Assembly: GCA_015039365.1 (NCBI GenBank)
Contig: WION01000024.1
Span: 333,713-397,712 of the forward strand
Origin: Amanita rubescens
Lineage: Eukaryota; Basidiomycota; Agaricomycetes; Agaricales; Amanitaceae
Reading direction: 5' to 3'
DNA: 64,000 nt
Translations under genes and position numbers: made by a program
Shown: positions 22,236 through 33,667 of the stretch, in pieces
Numbering within the stretch: the first letter of the stretch is position 1
Layout of the letters: every line of letters begins with the position of its first letter
The notes under the pieces: model-generated
The model's input: only the letters and a program-made list of their open reading frames with translations
Told to the model about the DNA's origin: nothing
Database searches by the model: none

Positions 22236-23853
22236 ATGGCATCTAGACTTCCGACGACCCTCAAGCGATTTTCATCCACCATCACCGTCAAACCCACTCC
22301 TTCCAAAACCCACCTACACAAACCCATTCCATCCACATCCTTCCCAGAGGGATACATCCTCACCGGAATCCACGCAGGGATCAAAAAAAACACCTCCGCA
22401 CTCGACTTGGCCGTCATCCTCTCCACCTCCCCTCGTCCCACATCCGCAGCAGCCTGTTTCACCCGAAACGCGTTCAAAGCTGCCCCCGTCCTCGTTTCCG
22501 AACAAGTTTTAGAAAATAATGGTGGGAGGGCTAGAGGGATCGTGGTTAATAGCGGTTGTGCGAACGCGGTGACGGGGAAGAAGGGGTTGGAAAATGCATG
22601 GAAGATGGCGAAAGCTACGGATGAACTTGTCCGTATGGTTTCCGTCGAGTCTCAAGAAGAATCACAAGCGGGACACGCCGGGGGGAGCGAAACGCTCGTC
22701 ATGTCGACGGGAGTGATAGGTCAACACGTCCCGATTGACTCTATCCTCTCCGCTCTTTCCTCGTTCAAACACCCCGATTCGTTAACTCTTTTCTGTTCCT
22801 CTTTCACTGCATGGGAGAACGCAGCTAAAGCGTTCATGACGACGGATACCTTCCCAAAACTCCGCGCGAGGACGTTCGAAATCGGTGGGGAGACGTATAG
22901 GATTGCCGGGATGGATAAAGGCGCCGGGATGATTCATCCTAATATGCGGCCTGCGAAGACGTCTGCGTTTTCGAATGCGCATGGTGGATTGCACGCGACG
23001 CTCTTGGCTTGCGTGTTGACGGACGCACCCGTTTCTCCGAAAAGTCTCCAATCGGCTCTATCCTATGCCGTAGATAGGAGCTTCAATTCTATCAGCGTAG
23101 ATGGGGAAATGTCGACAAACGATACGATCATTGCGCTCGCGAACGGAGCGGGGGCATTGGACTCTGAAGCACCAGAGATTGATGAAGAGACGGATAAAGA
23201 ATCTTATCGAGTGTTTAGGGACGAGTTGACGGAGTTTACGCAGGATTTGGCGCAGTTGGTTGTTAGGGATGGGGAGGGGGCAACGAAGTTTGTGAAGATT
23301 ACGGTCAAGGTACGGTTTTCCCTTTTTTTCTAGTGGAGAAATGACTGGGTATCTTCACTAGGGTGCACCGCGTTATGAAAATGCGCATGCCATCGCGTCA
23401 AAGATATCCACATCTGCACTGGTCAAGACTGCGTTATACGGCGAAGACGCAAAGTACGTCGGCATCATTCATTCCAGGTCATCTACTAACTCATGAAATT
23501 AGCTGGGGTCGTATTCTCTCAGCAACAGGATCGGTCCCTCTGTCGTCTCCGTCTTCTCCGACACTCGAGATTGATCCTACACGAGTATCCGTCACATTTG
23601 TTCCAGCTGACGGTTCCGAAGCATTGCACGTCCTGACCAACGGCGAACCCGAGAATGTTGATGAGGAACGCGCGAAAAAGATCCTCGAGATGGAGGACAT
23701 AAATATAGAAGTTGATCTCAAACTGGGTGGTGAATCTGCGACGTATTGGACTTGCGATTTTAGCTATGTGAGTAATCCCCTGTGTTTGGACTACACCTTG
23801 GTTTGACATTTTCGTAGGATTATGTCAGAATAAATGGAGATTATAGGAGCTAG
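22236..23853 (+). CDS. ARG7: Arginine biosynthesis bifunctional ornithine acetyltransferase/NAGS (ArgJ family), mitochondrial
   Basis: Exons 22236-23309, 23362-23453, 23503-23767 and 23818-23853 give 488 codons plus stop in exact phase. ArgJ enzymes transfer the acetyl group from N-acetylornithine to glutamate, closing the acetyl cycle of arginine synthesis in mitochondria. The N-terminus is Ser/Thr/Arg/Lys-rich, as expected for a mitochondrial presequence. Family blocks are visible: PEGYILTGIHAGIKK, ACFTRNAFKAAPV, IVVNSGCANAVTGKKG, MSTGVIGQ and MDKGAGMIHPNM. HATLLACVLTD carries the Thr at which the precursor is autocleaved and which becomes the nucleophile. The C-terminus ends with the usual YVRINGDYRS-type tail. 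The gene ends about 350 bp from the converging NACHT-ankyrin gene. A broken copy lies at 33668-35305. Confidence 0.92.
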
Positions 23854-24202
23854 GATTACTAACAGGATGAGTGTGTGTGCCTGACAATTTAGATCAGGAT
23901 GTTGGCCTATACAAGTGTATAGGCATTGGTATTATTGTATTTATTCCAATGCAAATGTGTAGTGATGCAACATATCATCAGACATTGTTGGTGCAAATCT
24001 GATGATGTGTGAACTCTCATATAGCTGACATCCTGATCCATGTAGTATGACCAAAATTATTTACTTGTGATTCCCTTAACTGGTGATTGTTTGACAAATT
24101 ACCTTAATTGCTTCTCAAGATGTAGATTTGTGAAATGCCTAATTTTGGCTGCATAGCCTGGCACTGTGCATGTACTGTACTACCTTTACATGTGAAGATA
24201 AA

Positions 24203-27200
24203 TTATTTCTGCTTGGCTCCATGTTTTAGTAACAAGTCTACAACCCAATAATGACCTCTGTCTGAGGCAGATTGAAAAGCAGTTTCAATGTGTTCCTGTT
24301 CAACACCATGCTCCAGTAACACTTTCACAACAGGAACATGACCTCTGATGCATGCTGCCTGCAGAGAATTGAAAACAACTGCTTGATGCAACCCACCATT
24401 ATGCAACCACTTGATCTCCACAGTGTGAGTGTCTGAAGTGGCTTTGGCCCCACATCTGAGGAGTAATTCAACCATAACCTCACGACCCATAAATGATGCA
24501 GCTTGAAGAGCACTTCCATAGCATCCTCCCTGTGCATTCACATCTGCACCTTTTTCAATGAGGAATTGAACAATGTCATGATGTCCCTCTGCTGATGCAG
24601 CCTGAAGAGCAGTTCCATAATCTCCTCCATGTGCATTCACATCTGCACCTCTTTCAAGAAGTAGTTGAACAGTCTCATGATGCCCCTTTGCTGATGCAGC
24701 CTGGAGAGCATTTCCATAATGTCCTCCCTGTGTATTTACATCTGCTCTGTTTTCAAGAGATTGAACAGTTACATTGTAGCCCTCTGTTAATGCAGCCTGA
24801 AGAGGATTACCACATGGTCTCTGTGCATTTACACTTGCATCTCTTTCGAGAAGAAGTTGAATAATCTCATTATGCCCCTCTGCTGATGCAGCCTGAAGTG
24901 CATTTCCATAGTGTCCTCCCTGTGCATTCACATCTGCTCCTTCTTCAAGAAGTAGTTGAACAACCTCATGATGCCCTCTTGCTGAGGCAGCCTGAAGAGA
25001 ATTTCCATAATATCCTCCTTGCTTATTCACATCTATGCCTCTTTCAAGAAGTAGTTGGACAATCTCACTATGCCCTCTGGCTGATGCAGCCTGTAGAGCA
25101 TGCCCATAATAGCCTCCCTGTACATCAACATCTGCCCCTCTGTCAAGCAACAATTTAACAATCTTGTTATGCCCTTTTTGTGATGCAACCAGAAGAGCAT
25201 TTCCATAAAGTCCACCTTGTGCATTCACATCTGCACCCCTTTTGAGCAGTAATTGTACAATTTCATCATGCCCTCCTTGTGATGCAGCCTGAAGAGCATT
25301 TCCATAATGTCCCCCCTGTACATTCACATCTGCCCCTCTCTCAAGAAATAGTTGAAAAATCTCATTATGTCCTCTTGCTGATGCAACCTGAAGAGCATTT
25401 CCATGTTTCCCTCCCTGTGCACTCGCATCTGCACCTCTTTCTAGAAGCAGTTTAACAATCTCAATATGTCCCCCTGATGATGCAGCTATGAGAGCATTTA
25501 CATGTTCTCCTCCCTGTGCATTCACATCTGCTCCTCTGTCAAGCAGCTGCACAACAATCTCATTATGTCCTCGTGATGCAGCCTGAAGGGCATTTCCATG
25601 ATATCCTCCCTGTGCATTCACATCTATATCTTTTTCAAGCAACAGTTTAGCAATATCATTATGCCCTCCTTGTGATGCAGCCTGAAGTGCATTTCCATAA
25701 TGTCCTCCTTGTGCATTCACATCTGCTCCCTTATCAAGCAGCAGTTTAACAATCTCATCATGCCCTCCTTGTGATGCAGCCTGAAGAGCATTTCCATAAT
25801 GACCTCCTTGTACATTAACATATGCTCCTTTGTCAAGCAGTAGTTTAACAATCTCATCATGCCCTCCTTGTGATGCAGCCTGAAGAGCATGTCCATAATG
25901 TCCACCTTTTGCATTGACATATGCTCCTCTGTTGAGAAGTAGTTTAACAATCTCATTATGCCCTCCTTGTGATGCAGCCTGCAGAGCATGTTTATAATGC
26001 CCACCTTCTGCATTCACATATGCTCCTTTGTCAAGCAGCAGTTTAGCAATCTCATCACGTCCTCGTTCTGATGCAGCCTGAAGAGCATTTCCATAAATTC
26101 CCCCTTGTGCATTCACATCTGCTCCTCTGTCAAGCAGCAGTTTAACAATCTCATTATACCCTCCTTGTGTTGCAGCATAAAGAGGATTTCCATGTTGTTG
26201 CACTGCACTCACATAATTTTTATTTATCTGAGTTGCAATGTCCATGACTTTTCCTACTTGTGTTTCATCACTATTTCTAAAATCCATAAGTGTTGCTAGA
26301 AGTTTATTGACAATGGTAATGTGGCCATGAATAGATGCCACATAAAGTGCATCCAAAATTTCATTATTGCTTATTGCACTGGGCAGCTGCCACTCAACAA
26401 TGCTGGTGATCCCATGTAAAGCACTACACCACAGAAGGCTCTGTCCTTTCATCTGCCTGGTAGGAAATGGATCTGCTTCAAAATTATACACTTTAATCCA
26501 ATTTTGGAATGCAACACTGTCCTGTACAAAGAGATTCTTCATCTGCTGAAGATCATCTACACTCCAGTTTTCTCTGCTTCTTAAGTGATGTCCTGCCCAA
26601 TGCTTTGCAGCATACCTTATCAGTGAACCCTGGTAGCTTTTCCAGATTGATGGGCTATCTTTTTCCAGAAGATTCTCCCTTGTGTGAAGTAAATAAGACA
26701 GGCAACACTGGCCCATAAATTTGTCTCCTATGGAAGGATCCATTATTATGTTGGATTGAATTGTTCTTTTCTTTTCTACAACATATGTCTTGACAGATGC
26801 ATGTGCAAGTTGCACTGTGTTATCACTCATTCTAGTCACAAGACTAGAACAAATCTTCAGAACATCTTCAGATGATGATAACCTTCCATCAGGATCAAAG
26901 TCCCTCTTATCCATATCAAATTCCACAATTACACCCAAGTAGTCAATATGCAATGGTTGATTTGCAAATGCCAACCATAACAACAATTTTGCTGCCCCTG
27001 ATGCATCAGCAGGAGGAATTCTACTCAGAATCTGGTCATATGTTCCTTCTAATGTTGCAGGAAGGCTTTCAAGGATGTAGTCCAATGTTTTCCTTCTCTT
27101 AGTACATTTCTTCAGTTCATCCAACTGGCATGCTACCCAACGGAACCTATGCACTGTTAATACACATGTCATTGTGCTGATATGGCACCACACTTACATT

Positions 27201-28718
27201 CCTTTAGCCTTTGCTGAAAGGTACTTTTCAATTAAAACTTTCTCCTCTGGTCCCCATTCCTTCAGCTCTGAACAATAGTTGAGCATAAAGACAATGTACT
27301 TTGCAATGTCATCATCAACTGGCATCTGTGACATGTCAATTTCCAGGGGGTACATTGACACCATTGATTCAACAATCTTCTGTTCTTTCCTGCTTGTAGC
27401 AAGCAAGTGGCACTGCCATAGACCCCATCCATGAATAATTTCTATAAATTCCAGCACCTCCCCCCAGTCCAGACATTCATCCAGTCCATCAATAAGAATG
27501 AAAGTCATTTCAAAGCTAGATATTAGCTCTCTCAGGGCTTCTTGAAGTTTGTCATCAAAGGGTAATGAAAGTCCATTCATACAATCCTCATGGGTTCTAT
27601 CCAGAAGTGAATGACTGGATGGTTGCCAAGCAAGCAGATGGACAACCAATGAACTAAGAATATCATTGACATTCCTTTTTTTGGTATCAGACACATCACA
27701 ATAGAAATATGCCAATCCAATTGAGCCTTTCTTGGCAATTGATTGAATGTCTTGAACAACAGTAGAGCTTAGGGCATCAAAACCAATACCTATCACCGAT
27801 AGAAATGGACAGCTCACAAAATAACTGTTTTTCCAGCACCAGCTAGAGTCAAGTCAGGAATGGAGTATGCCTCCAAATGACATTCACTCACATATACCAT
27901 GAATCCACATGAAAGAATTATTCTTCTGCTTCCATTCTTTGTACATGGAGTGTTCCAAAAGCCATTTTCCAGTGTCAACATGACATTTTCTCATAGCATT
28001 GTTATGATTAGTGGATGGGTCACTAGGCTTCAACCACTGCCTGTGTTTCTCTATTACAGCTGTGGGTCTCAATCCTTCTGCATATGTAACAAGTACAAAC
28101 CAATATCATTTGAGGCTGGGTTGGGTTGAACTGCATGTGATGAAAATGAATTAATTCTGATCATTTAAATGCATACTATTGACATTCTATGGCAAATCTG
28201 TCAACAAACTTCATTATCAATGACTATACATACACACCCCATGAATCTCAAAGAAAGCAGAGTTACTGATTCCCACATATTGAACATCTTGAAAAGCACT
28301 TGGGACTGGTATTAGTTAAGTGAGGGAACAGCAACTTGAACATACCTGGAACTTGATGACATAACATAGCATAAAGTATAAGAGATATTTTTCAATGAAT
28401 AATTTTAGCAGTCACAAAACTTTACCCTGGATAGACATGCCACACTCCTGTTGATTGAAGATCATATTGAGAGGTATTTGCAAGATGGCCAAAGCTAATA
28501 CTATGTTATGATTGTGTGCAGCAGGGCATTTGAGAAACAGACCTGTTCTGATGATGCTGTGGTATATTGGAGTTTGAGCATATGTCTGCAGACATTGATG
28601 TGGGATACTGATCATCCATGCCCATCCTCTTAGCTTTTTTCCTGTCACTCTCAATGTCAAACTCATCCGAGTCTGATAGCGTGTGCTTGCGAGATGTTTT
28701 CGAGGAGGAGGTCCCCAT
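24203..28718 (-). CDS. NACHT-ankyrin STAND (NLR-like) protein
   Basis: Minus strand. The exon ending at 27892 carries KWLLEHSMYKEWKQKNNSFM and the WIHG that leads into the P-loop. A 49-nt intron (27843-27891), a 25-nt exon (27842-27818) and a 50-nt intron (27768-27817) complete the Walker A motif (SGAGKT). Exon 27767-27198 holds Walker B (LIDGLDE), and a 51-nt intron leads to exon 27146-24203 with FRWVACQLDELKKC, an AAA-lid-like helical region and about 20 ankyrin repeats of 33 residues. Many repeats are nearly identical (HYGNALQAASQGGHDEIVKL). Such proteins act in fungal non-self recognition. The 5' part (first ATG 28718, MGTSSSKTSRKH) needs more small exons between 28542 and about 28130, and near 28090 this copy is 1 nt shorter than the 48390 copy, so the N-terminal model, and intactness, are uncertain. 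Confidence 0.78.
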
Positions 28719-28739
28719 GATGGTGGTGCAAGTGAAAGG

Positions 28740-29320
28740 TAAACACTGTGAGAAAGTGCTGGCTGACTCAGGCTGTTACTCTAGTCACAATCACGCCCCC
28801 AACTCCCGCTTAACCGTGCGCGACTTTTAACATTCCTCCGGCGAGTCAGCAACCCCAACTGTAAGAAACCACCCATTGTAATCAATTAAGAAACGTCCAG
28901 TCAACCTCATCCAAGGTCCACCAAGCAGCGTACAGTGCATGACTACTACTGATTGATTTCTTCACCTGTGATCCACAATGTATAGTAATGACCCGGTATC
29001 AGGAAACCAAACTGAAAGGGAATGTAAAAGCGGGATCACTGGCGCTCTCAAATAGTACAGCCTCGCAATCCCAGTCTGAAAGTTTAAATAATGCTTTTGC
29101 TGGTCGCACTGAGTGCGGACTTCGAGGAATAGGAGATGCTGAATGACGTAACACTGAATTTGGCCGACTCTTACACAGTGAAGTTCGTGTTCCTGTTGAA
29201 AAGGGGAGCGATGTGATCAGCATTTGGTAGCTCAACGCCATAACCGGTCCATACGTTTCCGTGTAAGACTTCGTAGATTGTGAAAAGGCGGAGGACGCGA
29301 ATGGTGACGTGCCGGCATTC
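28740..29320. other. Intergenic stretch, no gene seen
   Basis: This is the upstream flank of the NACHT-ankyrin gene. Short ORFs only. From about 28980 it begins to resemble the flank of the interspersed-repeat copy farther right (shared words around 29380-29480 and 32800-32900), so part of it is probably old repeat DNA. Confidence 0.35.
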
Positions 29321-29329
29321 ATTCACTTG

Positions 29330-30030
29330 ATTAAGTGCGCTTCTCGATGAACGCAGTTGCGCCCAGCATGTGACGCTATTTGGCAGGGCATGCATAAAAC
29401 ACAACTCGTGTTATTATGACACACACACGCAGCGCAAAGCGTCGCCATGCACGGGACTCGTGAAGCTGTGTCCCTACAGGGTCCCGCCATCGCTTTCTTC
29501 GTCAGCATAACATGGATAGGGCCAAAGTCTCCGCTTCCCCAATGCCGCTGGCCTGTGTCCAGTTTGACCCTTCCCGTAAAGACAAGATGTTTAAGAGGGA
29601 AAGGTTGAATAGGAATACTCGTTCATAGCTGCCAATCATGACCTACAGGTCGACGACTAGATCAATCCGATGGGACCATCGAGGATGTAAGAAGACATAC
29701 GCGGTTGCAGTAGTCAATGGCATAACAATAACCGCAAATGGGAAAGATTACTGTTAGGCCGGCTGGTTAGATTTGGTTGCGATTCGGGGAGGCCGAGAAT
29801 AGGACATACCACGGCCAACCTCGACAAAGCGAAGCTCCCCTTAGTAGCTCGCTTTAGTAATGTCGCCGTAATGTAGAATTACAAGGGGAGTTCGGCCGCT
29901 GCTCTACATGACCGTGGTGGAGACGTCATCCAGCCCGTATCGCAAGCATCCATCCAAAGCGGGCATTTCTGCCGTTCATCCTGACTTGAAACAGCACCCA
30001 GCACCTAGTCTTGAGTATTCATACATGCAA
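29330..30030 (-). repeat. Degenerate interspersed repeat, copy C (inverted)
   Basis: The reverse complement of 29750-30000 matches copies A and B: GCATCCATCCAAAGCGGGCA is the inverse of the GGATGGATG block, and GATTTGGTTGCGATTCGG is the inverse of the CCGAATCGCAACCAAATC block. The region beyond (29560-29750) also matches the inverted 3' part (CCTTTCCCTCTTAA). No coding capacity. Confidence 0.55.
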
Positions 30031-30239
30031 ACTGATGTAGTGGTACTTACTGTTGATGCTATGCCTTGGTACTGCTGTGCTTGAGCTAGCGTCTAAGAAC
30101 GGCTGATGCCAGCAGTCATTCCAACCCCATGAGTGAGGGAGATGATGTCGTCTGCGGGATACGACGCTATATGGGCGAGCCACACGTATGTTATCATGAC
30201 AGAGCGCACCATTGGTCAGGCCTGTGGAAACCTGAACCT

Positions 30240-30400
30240 GGCAGGGCCCTTCCAAGTAGCGTCTAGCCTCCTTCATTCTCGCTCGCCCTCACCGCAAACC
30301 TCCGCTTCTAAATCGCTTAGGGCAAAAATCTTACTTTTCGTGGTCGCTTGGCTTTTGATCATGAACGATCTGATTCACGTAGAACAGAGCGATTAGCAGT
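30240..30400 (+). pseudogene. Erv41-like membrane-segment fragment
   Basis: The reading frame to 30394 ends SKSLRAKILLFVVAWLLIMN then DLIHVEQ. This parallels the first membrane span of the Erv41-like protein at 20085-20160 (SRGFMTIFVVLVAFLLVLND then IGEYIWG) in length, hydrophobic pattern and the ND motif. It stops right after, and no other Erv41 exon follows in order. I read it as a decayed gene fragment carried with the neighbouring repeats; chance similarity of a hydrophobic segment is possible. Confidence 0.35.
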
Positions 30401-30436
30401 CGGCGTTCAGGTGCGGCAGAGTCGCTCCCGGTCGAA

Positions 30437-30862
30437 ATGGAACGTATGAGACGAATAAAGCGAGGAAACAAGAAAACCTATTACTTGATAAACACAATGG
30501 TACGCGTAGGTGAGAAAGGTGCTGACCGGGAAAGGCCCATTTCAAACTTTGTGTTGACCAAAGACCTAGGTGTGGTGCTAGTTCCTGAGCAGGCGACGTT
30601 GACTGGGGTTTATCAAGATCCCCAGGACGTCTTCAGCGAAGCTTTTCGGTCCCGAGCCGTTGCTCTGTTCAAGTCTCTTGATGAGAATGCTAGCACGTTG
30701 AGCAAAGGAACAAAAACCAAACATACCAGAGAGCCCCTAACACCCGTTTCAGTCACCCAAGTTCGGTGGAACACTGGAATCCGACGGCCCGATGCCTTCC
30801 GACGCGCCTCAAATCTCTCTTGGCAAAATTGCAAGAAACGCGGCGGGTGGGCGAAGGGATGA
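30437..30862 (+). CDS. Unrecognised 141-codon ORF
   Basis: The ORF starts with ATG and is very basic at the N-terminus (MERMRRIKRGNKKTYYLINT), with no recognisable domain, signal or membrane span. It lies between repeat-derived sequence and the oxygenase gene. It could be a gene fragment or chance; I cannot assign a role. Confidence 0.2.
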   Translation: MERMRRIKRGNKKTYYLINTMVRVGEKGADRERPISNFVLTKDLGVVLVPEQATLTGVYQDPQDVFSEAFRSRAVALFKSLDENASTLSKGTKTKHTREPLTPVSVTQVRWNTGIRRPDAFRRASNLSWQNCKKRGGWAKG

Positions 30863-31183
30863 CCGCACTTTTGATAAGCTTGCGAGCAGCGGTGGGAGAC
30901 TAATGGTTGAATGAAGATAAGAATGTTTGTTAGATAAGACGAATGAGACGGTGAACGGTGCACGTGCCACTAATCTCGTACCCAGATGTTGAGTCGGGCC
31001 GGTTCACATGTAAGAACTTGTGCATCGAAAAAAAATGGTGCGAATGCTTTTGCGTTGAGCGAGTCGAGAGGATGTCCGCTTATTGCAGGAGGACTAGACC
31101 GAACCTCCCGATCTGGAAACCGTCACAGTGAAACTTAAACTTAAAGGAGTGCGTGATCGTTTCTCTCTCTGTCCGAATCCACC

Positions 31184-32613
31184 ATGTCCCAAGCCCTTCC
31201 AGAAGAACAACTCAAATCTCTTCAAAGTTTAATTGCTCACCATCCTCCATTCTGTAGTGGAACGTTGCCAGTCACTCAGAACGACTTGGTCTTGTACTAC
31301 GGAAGGGAGGAAAACGCTTGGTACCCTGCTCATCGATTCAGACAATCACTCCCTGACAATAGAGTTGCAGCCGGTTGAACCTTTTCCACCCTTCTCAGGA
31401 AGCACTACAGCGATTATCCAGGGCATGCGATCCTGCTACGTTCGGGTTAAACAAAGAAGATGTATATGATGAATCATATAGGAAAGCTGGAAAGCTGAGC
31501 TCTGGCGAATTCTGTCCAACCCTTGATGTCGTCAGCTGTAAGCTCGTGAATATCGTACGCGAAAATCTGCTGTACGGGCATCAAGCCCAGAGGCAAGTGC
31601 GAGCGGAACTCTACAATCTGAACGTTTATGGTCACTCCCTAGTCTGATCATCAATTATCGTTTCTGATGTTGTATTAGGTGAAAATTCGTTCTTCAAGGC
31701 GCATGTTGATACACCTCGTAGTACTCACATGTTCGGCTCACTCGTCGTTTTCTTTCCGACCTCCTATAAAGGCGGAAGTCTTGTCATGAGGCGAAATGGA
31801 GAAGAATGGTCTTTTGATGCTGCAAAAGAACTCGCTGAATGTGAAGAGCCCCACATCGCCTATGTCGCCATTTACAGCGACGTCGAACATGAGGTGTCTA
31901 CAGTCACATCTGGATATCGGGTTACTGTCACATACAATCTCTACTTCGATGATGAAGCCTCAGCTCCTACGTTTTCGGCCCCTTTGTCCCCTGGCGCCAC
32001 CAAGTTTAGGGACAAACTTGAGACTCTCCTCCTCGATTCCACATTTCTTCCTAATGGCGGATTGCTAGGCTTTGACATGGAACATTACTATCCAGTGCAA
32101 AATGACACTAGTACTTATGTTGACCTTCGCCATGTTGGACAATGTCTTAAGGGAACGGACGCAGAAATCATGGCAATCGCAAACTATCTTTCACTTCACG
32201 TCTCGGTTAGGGGGTTGGTCACTTTCGATGAAGAAGATGGTACACTCTTGGCAATCGAAAATGAAATTCCTGCCTTCAATGCATTTGGGTTTTCCGATGA
32301 TGGCGAGAATGCTCCTGGTTACCTCATTTCAGAAGGTGCTAAGGTCGTGGAAGTTAGCAAATATGACGATCACCGAAGGCACATGCATGTTAACTGGGTC
32401 ACACGACCATCGAAGTTGAACCAAAAGTCCAAAATGTACGCCTATTACGGCAACGGGGCACAGGCAGCATACAGCTATAATTCATTTTGTCTTTTCGTTG
32501 AAGTCGGCATCCCTGGCCAGCGGTCTTTGCGACCGGATCTAAAGAAACCAGATGGCCCCGATTCCGAAGATAGGTATGGTGAAGTTGTTGCGTTCACTGA
32601 TTCTCAAGATTAA
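31184..32613 (+). CDS. Prolyl-4-hydroxylase-like 2OG-Fe(II) oxygenase
   Basis: Exons 31184-31320, 31371-31630 and 31679-32613, with introns of 50 nt (GTACCC...TTGCAG) and 48 nt (GTCACT...ATTAG), give exactly 443 codons plus stop. The catalytic fold is clear: FFKAHVDTPR supplies the iron-binding H and D, MFGSLVVFFPTSYKGGSLVM follows, IYSDVEHEVSTV gives the distal H, and SGYRVTVTYNLYF gives the 2-oxoglutarate-binding R. The upstream block ACDPATFGLNKEDVYDESYR is typical of the large Agaricomycete subfamily of this fold. Substrate is unknown. Unlike everything around it, the gene appears intact and lies between repeat copies. The second intron uses a weak donor (GTCACT). Confidence 0.82.
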
Positions 32614-32689
32614 CAAATTCGAACAGCAACGACGATTCCGATGAATATGAATATTGATTCAAGTCTTGTACTGTACTGTAATTACTTTC

Positions 32690-33450
32690 ATGTTGTATGA
32701 ACATCTCGACTGCCTTGATGCATCGATGAGAGGCGCGATACGAGTGATCAGCAATTTGACCACGGCAGAGGATGATACATCGCAGGGTACGCGTAAAGCG
32801 CGTCTCGTGTTATGCACAAGTACGGTCCAAAATGCCTTCATACACGGGGCTTGTGAAGCAGCTTCCTGACAAGGTCCTTGCATTGCTTCTCAAAGTCATC
32901 CCTCTATGTTCGCTTTGCCTTTTCACGCGTAAGAACAAGATGCTTTTAAAGGGAAGGTTGGCGGGACACGGCACCGATCGTGACCTGTTGCTTGAAGAAT
33001 GTATTAAATAATCCGATGACATCAGTCGAAAAATATAAGAGGGTGTGGTCAATGATTTTGACTTCAACGATTACAAGGAATTGTCTGAGGATGTGTCCGA
33101 TTTGAGGACTCGAAAAGACTACTTACTACCTTCAGGTCAACTTATGTCGCGATTCGGGGGACAGTAAAGCACGTACCACCGTCTCGAAAAAGCATTCAAA
33201 CTCAAGTCTTCCATAGCATATCTTCAAGGTTTCCAAATTCCATGTTGTCGATTTACAAATTACAATTTACAAGGCGTTGGGATTCGTCGCTCTGCGTGAT
33301 ACTGGCGAAGACGACATCCACCCAACGACCTCATCTATACTTCAATGAGCATTGATTCCATAGAATACGAACAATGCTGCTTTGCGTACTCTTTTATGCC
33401 CGAGACTTGGAGCCTTTGTACTTGAGTAGCCGCTGGCGTCGGAGAACGGT
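32690..33450 (+). repeat. Degenerate interspersed repeat, copy D, and flank
   Basis: Words match 29380-30110 in the same orientation: CTCGTGTTATGCAC against CTCGTGTTATTATGAC, AACAAGATGCTTTTAAAGGG against GACAAGATGTTTAAGAGGG, and ATGTCGCGATTCGGGGG against TTGCGATTCGGGGAGG. The copy is the most decayed of the four and contains no gene. Confidence 0.45.
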
Positions 33451-33570
33451 GGATGCCGCCTTAATTTTCAAGCCCATGCCCAACCACAAGCCTGAGGGAG
33501 ATGTAAGTTGTCGTCTAGGGATAATGACGCTAGGTATCGAGTTACAGGCAGGAGCGTCGTTGCTGTAGAG
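33450..33570 (+). pseudogene. Erv41-like gene fragment (left edge of segmental duplication)
   Basis: A short translated block FKPMPNHKPEGD matches FKPTYNHKPDGD of the Erv41-like gene (exon 4, about 20620-20660), with nucleotide similarity running on through the following GGGATA..GACG. Its position immediately upstream of the ARG7 pseudogene mirrors the gene order at 20500-22236, although about 1.5 kb of Erv41 sequence is missing between them. Confidence 0.5.
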
Positions 33571-33667
33571 GCGAGCGGTGGGCAAGTCGGTCTGCGCGTA
33601 GAGTGCCCCGCGGTCGGACTCCACGACGAAGGTAGTGCAGTGAAACTGAATCCACTCCTCGAGCAAA

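Noticed and set aside
31233..31469. Separate small ORF inside the oxygenase gene
   Set aside because: It is out of frame with the catalytic exons; splicing at 31321-31370 and 31631-31678 gives a complete in-phase protein.
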